64,000 nucleotides of DNA from Parvibaculum sp. (GCA_030645235.1 JAUSMV010000030.1:620001-684000); one strand, 5' to 3'. Shown: positions 1-10,834, numbered from the stretch's first letter. Made by a program: numbers and translations. The notes: generated by a model not told the origin, from the letters alone.

Positions 1-148
1 TTTGCCAACGGGTCGCCGGCCCGATGTCGCCAACCACCCCCCGCGGCGCTTCAACCACATCCCAACCTTCGCAACGCAGGTGCGCGACGGCCACGGCGCC
101 GATAAAGCCATCTGCCCCAGTGACGAGGACTTTGCGCGAAAGGCTCAT
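1..148 (-). CDS. NAD-dependent epimerase/dehydratase, N-terminal part (truncated by window edge)
   Basis: Reverse-strand translation from ATG at 148: MSLSRKVLVTGADGFIGAVAVAHLRCEGWDVVEAPRG..., with Rossmann motif TGADGFIG. Confidence 0.75.
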   Translation of the reverse strand, partial: MSLSRKVLVTGADGFIGAVAVAHLRCEGWDVVEAPRGVVGDIGPATRWQ

Positions 149-322
149 TTGCTATGGCCGGACAATTTAAAGGACAATGAATCAACTGAAAATAATATCT
201 GAGGAAAAACGGGTTGCAAAATCTCAGAAACGACTTCGAATCTCAGTATATGTTAGAATGAACAAGTCTTTTGCTCATGAATACAGCAATCTAATCAGAG
301 TGCGGCCATCTAGCTGACCGCC

Positions 323-2224
323 ATGAGCATAAGTTGGGCCAAAAGTATGGATGCGACAGGTCAAAAGAAAGCCCGACTACTCATAGCTGTTTGGGGCAGT
401 AAATATTTCGATTATTTGACGGAATTTTCACTGCCGTCTTGGCTTGCCCCCGACAACCTTCCCGCATTAGCCCGTTTGGTCGATCTCGAAATTGATTTTC
501 TGACGAGCGATGCAGACGCCCGCAATTTTTCGGCCACGACACATTTTGCCAATCTGCAAGCTATCTGTCCGGTCAATTTCGTATCCATAGACGACCTTAT
601 CGGCCGCGATATGTATACGATCACGCTGACCGGTGCTTTTGGTCGAGGCATGATCCGGCATGGCGAGGGCATGACGGATATTGCATTCATATTTATGAAT
701 GCCGATTTTGTATTAAGTAATGGATCTCTCGCTCATGTCGGCTCACTCATCCTGAGCGGAGAAGAAGCTGTCATGGCGCCGAGCTATCGTTCCACAGAAG
801 AGGCTGTGGCACCACAACTTACCGAGTGGTTCAACTCGCATGATGAGACGCTCAACATATCGTCGCGCGACCTCGTCCGCTTTGCATTACGCGCGCCGCA
901 TCCCACAACAATTGCAAAATCAGTAACACAATCAGGATTTGTTACGCGCCGACCCAATCAGCTCTATTGGCCGGTCGATGACAACACAGTGATCGGACAT
1001 CACCTGCTGTCTTTTATGTTGTGCATAAAGCCGGATCGAGTTGTCACCCATGTCAATTCTTATTGCGATTACAGTTTTATTCAGCATTTTTCTTCACTTA
1101 GAAAACTACATACGATCAGTGATTCAGATGATTTTTTTATGCTCGAAATGCAATCGCATGATTTTGAACGCGACCTTATACATACCGGGGAAAACAGCGC
1201 TGACTACGTTGTTCAGATGACACGACGCTGGGCAACGGCACTCCATTATGAAAACCTGAAACAGCAGCTTGTGTTTCACGACCAGGAATTGCCCGAAAAT
1301 TTTGAATCTCACGCGGTGCGGGCCCATGTATTCATTGAGCAGGTCCTGAAAAAACTTCCGTCGCCGCACGATCACGTTGGCCATCCGCATTGGATCGGTG
1401 GCTTAATAAATTGGAGGCTCCGATCAGACATTCGTATCGTACCGGATGAATTTGACCATGCTGATAACCACAACGGCTTGACCCCGACTTCGGCGAGTCA
1501 GAGATTTCTACGGCTCATTCGCCGGATGAACCGCAATTTCAACGATGATTTACCAAGAGTACACTTCTGGCATTTTTATTGGTCTACATATCGACGTTTT
1601 GCTTCCGAGATCCGGACAGAAAGCGCCCGTGGAGAAATGTTGCTGATACGCGATACGGAGGTTCACGCGAACGGAATCGACCGCCTTGCAAAAAACCGTG
1701 TCGTTTCATGGACGCTCCAGGACCTCTTGCGAGAGTCAGATAAAACGGTGGAGACCGAAGCACATTTTGCCGCCGTCATTCTGCATCCCGACCGTTTGCG
1801 AAATGGAAGGCGTCTGATCGAAGCGCTGCATCGCCGCTTTCCATCGGTCACCAAAATAGCTCTTTTCAGCCCGCTCCATCTAGCTGTATATCCACAAATC
1901 GGCGTTCCGGTTTCTTCTGTACTTCGCTATGTCGATGATATTTTTCCGAACACGACATCAAAAATGAAGTTGCGGTTTTCAGGGCAGCGCCTGCATATGC
2001 TCGCGCATGCTGCAACCATCAAACTCACTTTGATGTTAGAAACGCGACCGCGCATGGCAATTCTGATCGCCGCCGTTTGTGCGCCTTTCCTCATTCTGCT
2101 GGGAATCGCGGGGAGCTGCATTGAGACAATGCGCGGGGACCAAAGTTCGGACGCGTCATATGTGTCTGGCCTTGATATGATAATAGAATTTGGCGAAAAA
2201 GCTTCGACTAGAGACAAAAACTAG
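323..2224 (+). CDS. Large uncharacterised protein of the polysaccharide locus (possible glycosyltransferase-like) with C-terminal hydrophobic segment
   Basis: 633-aa ORF; N-terminus RLLIAVWGSKYFDYLTEFSLPSWLAPDNLPALA; hydrophobic stretch MAILIAAVCAPFLILLGIAG near C-terminus. Confidence 0.7.
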   Translation: MSISWAKSMDATGQKKARLLIAVWGSKYFDYLTEFSLPSWLAPDNLPALARLVDLEIDFLTSDADARNFSATTHFANLQAICPVNFVSIDDLIGRDMYTITLTGAFGRGMIRHGEGMTDIAFIFMNADFVLSNGSLAHVGSLILSGEEAVMAPSYRSTEEAVAPQLTEWFNSHDETLNISSRDLVRFALRAPHPTTIAKSVTQSGFVTRRPNQLYWPVDDNTVIGHHLLSFMLCIKPDRVVTHVNSYCDYSFIQHFSSLRKLHTISDSDDFFMLEMQSHDFERDLIHTGENSADYVVQMTRRWATALHYENLKQQLVFHDQELPENFESHAVRAHVFIEQVLKKLPSPHDHVGHPHWIGGLINWRLRSDIRIVPDEFDHADNHNGLTPTSASQRFLRLIRRMNRNFNDDLPRVHFWHFYWSTYRRFASEIRTESARGEMLLIRDTEVHANGIDRLAKNRVVSWTLQDLLRESDKTVETEAHFAAVILHPDRLRNGRRLIEALHRRFPSVTKIALFSPLHLAVYPQIGVPVSSVLRYVDDIFPNTTSKMKLRFSGQRLHMLAHAATIKLTLMLETRPRMAILIAAVCAPFLILLGIAGSCIETMRGDQSSDASYVSGLDMIIEFGEKASTRDKN

Positions 2225-2333
2225 GTGTTTTTACTGCCTTAACGCCCTTGTCTCGCCACATGCTGCTCCCTATACTTTCCGAGGCGGGCATTCCAAAAAT
2301 CGCACGTTGATTGAGAGCAAGAGCACGCATCCG

Positions 2334-3173
2334 ATGCAGAAAGATTTTAGCTCAGCAGTATTTGACAACTCGAACGGCGCGGGCACTCCAAAAGCATTCG
2401 GTGATGAAATTTCGATGCTTCCGCCACGTGAGATATTTCGCTCAGATCAGCGCGATGAGCGTTTGTTCGGTGGCGAGCTTGGATGCCGCCAAGGTCCGAG
2501 ATTGCGCGATGATGAAGTGACGCGTATCCGTGAGCTGATCAAAGAGCGCCTAGTTTATAACGCAGGAAATCTCAACCGCAAAGAAGTTGATCTGATTTCA
2601 AACTGTTCACTCGATCAGTATCACACTGTCTCGTCACATTTTGATCATCAAAAAATGCTCTGCAAAGCAGGCCGCATTCTCTCAAAAGAAGCGGTTGAAG
2701 AAATTCGTTCGATGTCGATATTTGATTATTTCAAGGAGGGTCTCGGCTCGTTTGACTTGGCCGACGAAGACAATGTTGGCCACGAGCAAGTTTGCTTTCG
2801 TGTGGTGCGTCCAAACATGAAGGAAGACGTCGGGTCACTTCATTGCGATTCATGGTTTTGGGATTACTACAATTGGCCTACACCTGCCGGTCAAAACAGA
2901 CTGAAAGTGTGGGTGCCGATTTGTGTCGATGCGGGTAAGAATGGTTTAATTGCGGTACCGGGTTCGCACACCGAGGACAGACTCTACCAGACAAAGTTGG
3001 CAGGGCACAAAATTGCCTTTGAACCGGGCTTCGACATCAGCAACCTTGACTACCGATTGTTCGACCGTCCGGCAGGAACAACTTTTCTGTTCAACTATTT
3101 CATGCTGCATGTAGGCGCGGCGAATATCTCTGCCACCACGCGCGTCAGTATTGAATTCACGGTTCTCTACTGA
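2334..3173 (+). CDS. Phytanoyl-CoA dioxygenase-like Fe(II)/2-oxoglutarate oxygenase
   Basis: LHCDSW (HxD) and distal H in FNYFMLHVGAAN; start set to MQKDF rather than the longer ORF. Confidence 0.65.
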   Translation: MQKDFSSAVFDNSNGAGTPKAFGDEISMLPPREIFRSDQRDERLFGGELGCRQGPRLRDDEVTRIRELIKERLVYNAGNLNRKEVDLISNCSLDQYHTVSSHFDHQKMLCKAGRILSKEAVEEIRSMSIFDYFKEGLGSFDLADEDNVGHEQVCFRVVRPNMKEDVGSLHCDSWFWDYYNWPTPAGQNRLKVWVPICVDAGKNGLIAVPGSHTEDRLYQTKLAGHKIAFEPGFDISNLDYRLFDRPAGTTFLFNYFMLHVGAANISATTRVSIEFTVLY

Positions 3174-3208
3174 ATTTTTCCTTCGATTTGATTTTGAAGT
3201 TAGTTCTT

Positions 3209-4378
3209 ATGCAAGCTTGTGACTGTTGCGGCACGCAAACTTTCCGGCCATTCTTGGAATTTGGAACGCTCCCGCGAACAGGCATATACCTTGCCGCGCA
3301 AGAGAGCCTTACAGTGCCTCAAGCCTCTCTTAATCTTGAGTATTGTGCAGCATGCGGTTTCATCCGACAGGTTCAAGAAATACAACCGAGCATCGACTAT
3401 GCTCACGTTGAACGTGGAACGGCGCAACAACTGCCCCATTATACGACGACGATCATTGACGGGATGAAAAAAAGAGGAATTACAACACAAGACTTCATCG
3501 TCGAAATCGGCTGCAATGATGGTTCTTTTCTCGATGCCCTTAAAGCAAGTGGCTTTGAAAACCTTCTCGGTGTCGAGCCATCGGTTGGTTTATCTCAAAC
3601 CGCGGCCTCTAAAGGTTTCCGCGTTGAGCCTATTCCGCTCACACCCGACAATGCACGTAAGATTATCGGCAAGCATGGGCAAGCCGATGCTGTCGTGTGC
3701 CGCCACACATTAGAGCATGTACCTGCACCGAAGGACCTGATTGCTGCCATCGCCACCCTTCTGAAGCCGGGCGGCATATGTATCATTGAAGTCCCGGACA
3801 CGGATTGGGTTATTGAGCATTTATGCATCCACGAAATCTGGGATGAGCACATCAGCTACTTCCGTCCGGGTTCGCTTCACCGTTTGTTGAAAAGTAAAGG
3901 CTTGAGTGTTCTGGCACTCGATGCCATACGCTTTCGCGACACGCGAAATTTGGTGTGCTTTGCTATGCGTGGCGAAACGCCCGACGCATTGGAGCAAGTC
4001 AGGGATCAAACGACGTTAGAGGATATTGCAAATTGCGCTGATCGCTGGCGCATACTTATCAACTCGTTGCAAAACGCAATCGCGGCGGCTCCAAAGCCTT
4101 TGATCGCTATTGGCGCTTCACACATTCAGATCAATTTTATCAACTTTGCCAAACTCGACATGCAGATTCAGATTTTGATCGACGACGACCCACGAAAACA
4201 AAATCGCCGAGCGCCGATCGGAAAAGGCATCCCAATTATATCAACCGACGATGCCATTGAGAGCATTGTCCAAGGCACGATCCTGAGAACAGCATTTCCC
4301 TATCCCGCATGGATGGACAAAATCACCGACACCATGGCTGCCAAAGGCGTCACAATTATTGATCCGTTTGATTTGTGA
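3209..4378 (+). CDS. Class I SAM-dependent C-methyltransferase with N-terminal zinc-binding domain (Methyltransf_13/14 type)
   Basis: N-terminal CDCCG...CAACG; SAM motif IVEIGCNDGSFLDAL; C-terminal domain AIGASHIQINFIN. Confidence 0.85.
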   Translation: MQACDCCGTQTFRPFLEFGTLPRTGIYLAAQESLTVPQASLNLEYCAACGFIRQVQEIQPSIDYAHVERGTAQQLPHYTTTIIDGMKKRGITTQDFIVEIGCNDGSFLDALKASGFENLLGVEPSVGLSQTAASKGFRVEPIPLTPDNARKIIGKHGQADAVVCRHTLEHVPAPKDLIAAIATLLKPGGICIIEVPDTDWVIEHLCIHEIWDEHISYFRPGSLHRLLKSKGLSVLALDAIRFRDTRNLVCFAMRGETPDALEQVRDQTTLEDIANCADRWRILINSLQNAIAAAPKPLIAIGASHIQINFINFAKLDMQIQILIDDDPRKQNRRAPIGKGIPIISTDDAIESIVQGTILRTAFPYPAWMDKITDTMAAKGVTIIDPFDL

Positions 4379-4385
4379 TCCACCG

Positions 4386-6407
4386 TCAATCTAATAGATA
4401 TTCATAGCGCTTTAGAAAACGAGCACTGATACGGCTTCCAACAAAACCATTATTTGCCAATGCAATGTCGTTGAAACGCTCAATGCGAGACTTATCGTCG
4501 TCACTCAAAATAAACTTACCCCTAACTGTTTCAAATACCTCAACCGTGGCATCAAGCAAATCTTCAGGATCGTTTTCAACGACTTCCAAATTTGCTTTGG
4601 CATAATCTTTAGTGAACTGTGACCAACCGGCGATTGACGAAAACATTTCGCGGAAAGTCAGCAAGCGCCCTGTTGACTTTTCCCGTACAAGTTTTGGTAC
4701 ATAAACATCATCAAGATACCAATTCGGAATAGCAAGAGGCGACCAGTTCGTCAGCGCGCATGGCTTCCCGAACATCGCAGGAACAACGCTGAATCCGGAA
4801 TTGGTTCCAAGAAAAAATTCGCATGTCGCGCAGAACATGACGTCGAAATCCGGGCTTCGGAATTCGCTGGTTGCGTAGTCAATCACTCGCTCGTGGGGCG
4901 CATATGGAGGCATATGCGAATCGCCCAAGCGCACGACCCAACCACCCTGAGCGACAATCCAGTTAATCGCTTCTCTGTAAGTTTCGATTTCAGCATTACG
5001 TGTACCTGGATGCGCCTCATGCCATTTTTGATGAAACCCCGGTGTCCTGACATGCACTCCGACAAACCAAGCGTCACGCGGCAATCCAAAGATACTTTCC
5101 ATTGAGGCGCGAAAATGCGCAGTCTCAGCATTTGTCATGCTAAACAGCGGACCATTCGATCCCGCCTTCCAGGCTCGCTCAACTTCCGCTCCGTGCGGCG
5201 CAAACCATTTGACGACACCATCTGCAGAAGGACCGTACCAAAAATCATCCGTCGTCGCGATCCTCACCTCCGTTGCGGCGCTCTTATCTCCCCCAGTCTC
5301 GCTATCATACAGTCCAACTTTCGTGACGACATCATCGATATGTCCCGGCAGATAATGGACTTGCTCAACATATTTTCCCAGATAGGGAAAGAGCGCCCGT
5401 CCCGGCAATGTTGCGCCGGTGCTCGTGGGGACTATGATGCGACTAACATCGCGCCAACCAAGCTTTGCCGCTTTGATATATGTGTCAATATATGCGGTAT
5501 GCCCGATCGCGATAAAAAAACTATCCCCCAAAAGCCGCGTTTTTGCACTTCCGATACCAAGTTTCGTGCGCGTCTTCTCCCTCGTCGTCGCAAGAATATT
5601 CCAATGACGTTCGGCATCCTGATAGCGACCGGCAAGAAAGTATGTGACCCCGACCTGCAGCCTTAGTAGTGCATCGTCCGGAACCTTCTTGATGCTTCTC
5701 AAATAAAATGGCAATGCGCTAGCGGCATCCCCACTGCTCAAAAATTTGTCACCCATATTGTTCAGGGTGATCGGGAGCAAAGCCATGTACAGCTTCTCCG
5801 GTATTTCAACCGAAGCTCCAGTTTTTTCATTCCAGTTTACAATTGCTTCAATAAGCCCCATAGCGAGATCTGGGACATCAGCCCCCTGAACACTTTCGAA
5901 ACCGTTCAAAATAGTTTCAATGCAATTAAGTGTTGGCCTGTCCTCAAGATAGTCTAGAAGCTTCCGGCCGCTGTGAAACCGTCCGTCATCTTTATCGACC
6001 GCAACAAATTGTGCAAAGGCCTTCATTGCATAATCAAGATCGCGCAGACGGAGAAAACTATTACCGAAAGTGAACATCAGGTCAGGTGCTGTCGCATACC
6101 GAGTCTCAGTTACTTCATTGAAACGTTTACGAAGCTCGTCGCCGTTTCGGCGTCTGGTCAACTTTTCGACCCGGCCCATTAATGCCAGAGCGGCAAAGCG
6201 GCCTCCCGTCTTCTTGGGATCAATCTGAGCAACAGTGTAAACGGTATCAATTTGTCCGCCTAACATCCGGCGTACACTTTGCTCAAATGAATAGAGATTC
6301 TGGTCAACGCGCGGAAGCCAATAGCGGACCAATGAACCGACTCTTGCACTTCGCTGCGACCCTAATGCCGAACGCAGCATCTCCTTCGCGAGAATTCTTG
6401 GTTCCAC
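4386..6407 (-). CDS. TPR-containing TIGR04372-like glycosyltransferase
   Basis: FVGVHVRTPGFHQKWHEAHPGTRNAEIETYREAINWIVAQGGWVVRLGDSHMPPY pattern; TPR-like repeats upstream. Confidence 0.7.
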   Translation of the reverse strand: MEPRILAKEMLRSALGSQRSARVGSLVRYWLPRVDQNLYSFEQSVRRMLGGQIDTVYTVAQIDPKKTGGRFAALALMGRVEKLTRRRNGDELRKRFNEVTETRYATAPDLMFTFGNSFLRLRDLDYAMKAFAQFVAVDKDDGRFHSGRKLLDYLEDRPTLNCIETILNGFESVQGADVPDLAMGLIEAIVNWNEKTGASVEIPEKLYMALLPITLNNMGDKFLSSGDAASALPFYLRSIKKVPDDALLRLQVGVTYFLAGRYQDAERHWNILATTREKTRTKLGIGSAKTRLLGDSFFIAIGHTAYIDTYIKAAKLGWRDVSRIIVPTSTGATLPGRALFPYLGKYVEQVHYLPGHIDDVVTKVGLYDSETGGDKSAATEVRIATTDDFWYGPSADGVVKWFAPHGAEVERAWKAGSNGPLFSMTNAETAHFRASMESIFGLPRDAWFVGVHVRTPGFHQKWHEAHPGTRNAEIETYREAINWIVAQGGWVVRLGDSHMPPYAPHERVIDYATSEFRSPDFDVMFCATCEFFLGTNSGFSVVPAMFGKPCALTNWSPLAIPNWYLDDVYVPKLVREKSTGRLLTFREMFSSIAGWSQFTKDYAKANLEVVENDPEDLLDATVEVFETVRGKFILSDDDKSRIERFNDIALANNGFVGSRISARFLKRYEYLLD

Positions 6408-6482
6408 GAACCCGCCCCCAATCTATGGTCGCACAAAGATACCCGAAATGATTCAGGTCACGAATATCTCGGACTTCAATCA

Positions 6483-7163
6483 CTATTTAGGATGAGCGCA
6501 GACACCCATCAGGTAATGAGCCATGGGATAAAAGCCGGTGTGGACGACCTCGTCATTCATCGAAAATATGAAAACGGAATGGAAATACTTCTCCAGTGTT
6601 GCCTTCAGATCCTTGCCCGTTTTACAATTCACATGTCCCTCCTTGCTTTGCGGCGATGCGTACGCTTGGGATTCGAGTGACGGCATACCAAAAATGGCAA
6701 CACCGGTTGGCGACAACGAGGCGACAGTGTTCGCCAGAAATTTATGCTCAAGGTCGGGCTCAATATGCTCCAGCACGTCAAGTGCATAGATAGCATCAAA
6801 AGTTCCCGAAACGGGCCCGGCAAGCATGTCATGTACAGCCAGATCGAACGGCCAATGCGGATCCATCCGCTCTCTGGCATCCTCTATAAAAAGCGGATCG
6901 AAGTCGACAGCCGTTACATGTCCGACTGTCTGCTGCACAATACGCGTTCCGAACGCGTCAGCACACCCCACCTCGAGCACCTTCTCACGTCCCTCGAAGA
7001 GCCTTGAGACAAATTTGTACCTAACTAAAGTGAAGACAGTACGTTTGGGATCCTGGTTCCAAGATTCGTTGACCATCACCCCAAGCCTAGATACCCCATG
7101 CTTTCTCTTGACGTCGAAAAGCATATTGTATTGCGGTTCTTTGGTCCCCGATCCTGTACTCAC
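6483..7163 (-). CDS. Class I SAM-dependent methyltransferase
   Basis: VLEVGCADAFGTRIV motif; FDAIYALDVLEHIEP. Confidence 0.85.
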   Translation of the reverse strand: MSTGSGTKEPQYNMLFDVKRKHGVSRLGVMVNESWNQDPKRTVFTLVRYKFVSRLFEGREKVLEVGCADAFGTRIVQQTVGHVTAVDFDPLFIEDARERMDPHWPFDLAVHDMLAGPVSGTFDAIYALDVLEHIEPDLEHKFLANTVASLSPTGVAIFGMPSLESQAYASPQSKEGHVNCKTGKDLKATLEKYFHSVFIFSMNDEVVHTGFYPMAHYLMGVCAHPK

Positions 7164-7304
7164 TTAAGTCTCCCGGCATTGGCCGTTTTGGTATAAACAT
7201 TGAGCACGATCCTACACTGACCCGGCGGCTCTTATCTGATGTATTTTATCAGAATTTCACCCTTTATAGTCAGCCAAAATAGTCAAGTATCGAGCAAATC
7301 ATAA

Positions 7305-8186
7305 ATGAGCAGTATACTGGTAGTGGGCGGATCTGGCTATTTGGGGCAAAGCTTAAGCCATATTCTGGGTCAGGATGGAGTTGCGACTTATCATAGCAAA
7401 CCAATCGCTGGGGGCTTTTTTTTTGATGCGTCAAAGGATCGATTAAGTGCACACCTGTCCAGCCTGCCCGCCGATCTGAGCCATGTCATTATTACCTATG
7501 GCGTTATTAATCCAGAACTTTGCGCAAGGGATCCCGAAAGAAGCGCCCACATCAATGTTAGTTCCGTTATCAGGGTTTTGAGCGATGCAATGGATGCCGA
7601 TCTCATCCCTATCTTTCTGTCGACCGACTATGTCTTCGATGGAACAAAAGGATCACGCAACGAAACTGAGTTACCCTGTCCGACAACACAATATGGCAGA
7701 CAGAAAGTTGCGGTCGAAAACTGGCTGCAGTCGACAGGTAAACATTGGATCATTGCACGCGCTTCGAAGCTCGTCAGCGGGGCCCTCAATACCCATAGTG
7801 TGCTCGGCCAGTGGGTCAATGACATTAAGGCTGGACAAGAAATGCGCTGTGCTAGCGATCAGATTTTCTCTCCCGCTTTGGTAGATGATGCGGCCGCCGC
7901 GATTTTGCATTTGGCAAATACCAACAGCGCCGGAATATTCCATGTTGCAGGCGAACAGGCTCTCAGCCGTTTTGCATTAGCCGAAACACTAGTGAACGCC
8001 GTCCATCGCGTTGCGCCCGACCTCAGCATCAATCTCAAGAGAGCAAAGCTCGCCGACTTTCCGTTTCTAGAAACACGTCCGCTCAACACGTCGCTTTCGA
8101 CAGAGAAGCTGCGCGCACTTTCCCCGCCACCTTTCCGCAGCATGGAAAGCCTTTGCGCGGAAATAGCGCGCATCAATTTTTCATGA
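7305..8186 (+). CDS. RmlD-like SDR / NAD(P)-dependent sugar reductase
   Basis: ILVVGGSGYLGQSL; STDYVFDG...YGRQKVAVE. Confidence 0.85.
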   Translation: MSSILVVGGSGYLGQSLSHILGQDGVATYHSKPIAGGFFFDASKDRLSAHLSSLPADLSHVIITYGVINPELCARDPERSAHINVSSVIRVLSDAMDADLIPIFLSTDYVFDGTKGSRNETELPCPTTQYGRQKVAVENWLQSTGKHWIIARASKLVSGALNTHSVLGQWVNDIKAGQEMRCASDQIFSPALVDDAAAAILHLANTNSAGIFHVAGEQALSRFALAETLVNAVHRVAPDLSINLKRAKLADFPFLETRPLNTSLSTEKLRALSPPPFRSMESLCAEIARINFS

Positions 8187-9232
8187 TGTCTGCCATGCAC
8201 AGCTTGCGTCTAAGCGCCATTATTCCAAACTACAATCACGCTCCGTTCATTGGCAGAGCGATCGAGGCTCTGCTCAAGCAAAGCACGCCACCTGATGAAA
8301 TTATTGTCGTTGATGACGCATCGACGGATAATAGCATAGAGGTCATCAACGCATTCATCTCCGCCAAGCGCGGGAACATCCGCCTCATTTCACTCGCAAC
8401 AAACGGCGGAGCTATTCCAGCGCTCAATCGTGGATTGAGAGAGGCACGCGGTGAATATATCTATTTTGGTTCCGCCGATGACGTCACGCTCCCGCACTTG
8501 TTTCACTCAATGCTTAATTTACTCGAAGCATATCCATCGGCCGCTCTCGCTTGTGGAGAGACCGCGCTGACCTACGCGAGCGGGAAGATTGTCGGACATC
8601 GCCCGATTGCTCGCCCATCACATACGCCACGATTTTTCTCGCCCGCAGATACAAGGCGCCTAATCGCACATTCCGACCATTGGATACTGACCGGCGCGAG
8701 CGTCTATCGTCGCATGATGATCTCAGAACTTGGTGGTTTCAACGAATCTCTCGAATCTTTTGCCGATGGCTTTGTCAGCAAGCAACTCGCGCTAGGTCAC
8801 GGCTTTTGCTTTGTACCAGACGTCGTCGCCATGTGGAGAATTGATCCAAAGGGATATTCCCGCACAACCGCAGCGGACCCAAACACGTCCAGAATTCTGA
8901 TCAGCAAACTCCGAGAAGTTATAAAAGCCGATCCCGCCTTCCCATTCGGTTATGCCGACCTCTATGAAAGGCGTATCCGCTTTGCTGTTTGCCGTCTGGC
9001 CATAGAAGCAACCCCTCGCAATTTCAATTTGTTGCAAATTTTAGGTCCATCACGCAAGTTCGACCGGTTGAGCCTCACAATTATAAAGCGAGTACGACCG
9101 AGCATTCTGCAACATTCCGTACTTCTCTTCTGGCTTACGTTACATTTTCGTCCGACTTCTCTTTTATCGGTGCTCACGACACATCTCAATCGCTTATGCA
9201 AAACACGAAACGCGATTTCCTCGAAGACCTGA
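8183..9232 (+). CDS. Glycosyltransferase family 2
   Basis: LSAIIPNYNHAPFIGRAIEALLKQSTPPDEIIVVDDASTDNS; start uncertain within ORF 8153..9232. Confidence 0.9.
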   Translation: MMSAMHSLRLSAIIPNYNHAPFIGRAIEALLKQSTPPDEIIVVDDASTDNSIEVINAFISAKRGNIRLISLATNGGAIPALNRGLREARGEYIYFGSADDVTLPHLFHSMLNLLEAYPSAALACGETALTYASGKIVGHRPIARPSHTPRFFSPADTRRLIAHSDHWILTGASVYRRMMISELGGFNESLESFADGFVSKQLALGHGFCFVPDVVAMWRIDPKGYSRTTAADPNTSRILISKLREVIKADPAFPFGYADLYERRIRFAVCRLAIEATPRNFNLLQILGPSRKFDRLSLTIIKRVRPSILQHSVLLFWLTLHFRPTSLLSVLTTHLNRLCKTRNAISSKT

Positions 9233-9313
9233 TGGCGACAGCAAAAATCACTATATACTTGAACCAATACACTCCCAGCCAAGAGCACCAGCGATGAGCC
9301 AAGGGTAAATGGA

Positions 9314-10816
9314 ATGCAAAGCGCCAACGATCAAGGACATTCGATTGAGGCTATCAGGAAATTGGCGGGACCGGATCGCCGGATCGCTTTCGTGTCCGGC
9401 AATTTCAACGTCGTCCATCCCGGCCATCTTCGCATTCTCAAGTTTGCGAAGGAGAATGCCGACTTCCTTGTTGTCGGCGTGACGCCAGATTCAACCGCTG
9501 GTGTATCACTTCCTGCGACGCTGCGCCTTGAAGGTTTGTTGGCCATCTCGATCGTCGACTATACATTTCTTCTCAGCGAGCCCCCAGAAGAATTCATAGC
9601 ACGTCTCAAGCCTGAAGTTGTCGTGAAAGGCAAAGAGTACGAAGCGAGAGTAAATTCGGAACAATCAACTGTGGAAAGTTACAACGGCAAACTCCTTTTC
9701 AGCTCCGGCGAAATGCGATTTGCATCCTTCAACCTCCTGCAAAAGGAATATTACGAAGCGGATCTTTCAATGATTCGTAAGCCGCTCGACTTCCCCAAAC
9801 GACGCGGATTTCTTGTGCCCGATCTGAAGGCAATTTTGCCCAAATTAGCAGGCCTGCGCGTTCTGGTTATCGGCGATCTCATTGTGGATACCTATCTCAA
9901 TTGCGAACCGCTTGGCATGTCACAGGAAGATCCGACAATTGTAGTGACCCCGATTGATGAAAAATCATTCATCGGGGGGGCAGGCATTGTTGCTGCACAT
10001 GCCGCGGGCCTTGGAGGCAACGTTCATTTCATAACCGTCGCTGGCAAAGACGAATGGATGGAATTTGCAGAATCTGCTTTGCAAAACTCACATGTTAGTT
10101 TCGATATTCTTCTGGATTCGACACGCCCTACCACACACAAAAAACGCTTCCGCGCGAACGGGAAAACTTTATTGCGAGTCAATAATTTGCGTCAGCATGC
10201 CATCAATTCTGAACTCACCGAAGAGATGCTCAACGCTGTTCGCTTACGCTTGAAGCAGACAGACCTCATTTTGTTTTCTGATTTCAATTATGGCTGCCTG
10301 CCGCAACCGCTGGTCGATGCTGTCATTGATATGGCGCGAGAACACGAAATTATGATGGCTGCTGACAGCCAGGCGTCTTCCCAGATTTCAGACATATCAC
10401 GGTTTAAAGGTATGGAACTTGTGACCCCGACCGAACGTGAGGCACGGCTTGCTTTACGAGATCAGGAATCCGGGCTCGTCATACTCGGTGAGCGGCTTCA
10501 GCTTGCTGCGAGTGCACATAATGTCATCATCACACTTGGCTCCGAAGGCCTTCTCATTCACGGCAATCACGAGGGCAACTTCGTAACGGACCGCCTCCCA
10601 GCATTCAACTCATCGCCCAAGGACGTGGCCGGCGCCGGTGACAGTCTTTTCACCTGCACAGCGATGGCACGTTGCGTAGGCGTCGATATTTGGCAAAGCG
10701 TTTACCTTGGCGCACTTGCTGCCGGTTGTCAGGTATCGCGTGTCGGCAATACGCCTTTATCCCTGGAAGAATTGATTACTGAGATTGAAGACCCCGCCTC
10801 ATATTCAACAAACTAA
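9314..10816 (+). CDS. Bifunctional protein: N-terminal cytidylyltransferase-like domain + C-terminal PfkB/HldE-like sugar kinase (domain order opposite to HldE)
   Basis: N-terminal FVSGNFNVVHPGHLRILKFAKENADFLVVGV (HxGH) and VVKGKEYE; C-terminal LVIGDLIVDTYLNCEP...FIGGAGIVAAHAAGLGG... and DVAGAGDS. Confidence 0.85.
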   Translation: MQSANDQGHSIEAIRKLAGPDRRIAFVSGNFNVVHPGHLRILKFAKENADFLVVGVTPDSTAGVSLPATLRLEGLLAISIVDYTFLLSEPPEEFIARLKPEVVVKGKEYEARVNSEQSTVESYNGKLLFSSGEMRFASFNLLQKEYYEADLSMIRKPLDFPKRRGFLVPDLKAILPKLAGLRVLVIGDLIVDTYLNCEPLGMSQEDPTIVVTPIDEKSFIGGAGIVAAHAAGLGGNVHFITVAGKDEWMEFAESALQNSHVSFDILLDSTRPTTHKKRFRANGKTLLRVNNLRQHAINSELTEEMLNAVRLRLKQTDLILFSDFNYGCLPQPLVDAVIDMAREHEIMMAADSQASSQISDISRFKGMELVTPTEREARLALRDQESGLVILGERLQLAASAHNVIITLGSEGLLIHGNHEGNFVTDRLPAFNSSPKDVAGAGDSLFTCTAMARCVGVDIWQSVYLGALAAGCQVSRVGNTPLSLEELITEIEDPASYSTN

Positions 10817-10834
10817 TGGTCAGGTCGGTTTCTA

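Noticed and set aside
5115-5666. 183-aa plus-strand ORF
   Set aside because: Antisense to the well-supported TIGR04372-like CDS at 4386..6407; low-complexity Arg-rich translation.
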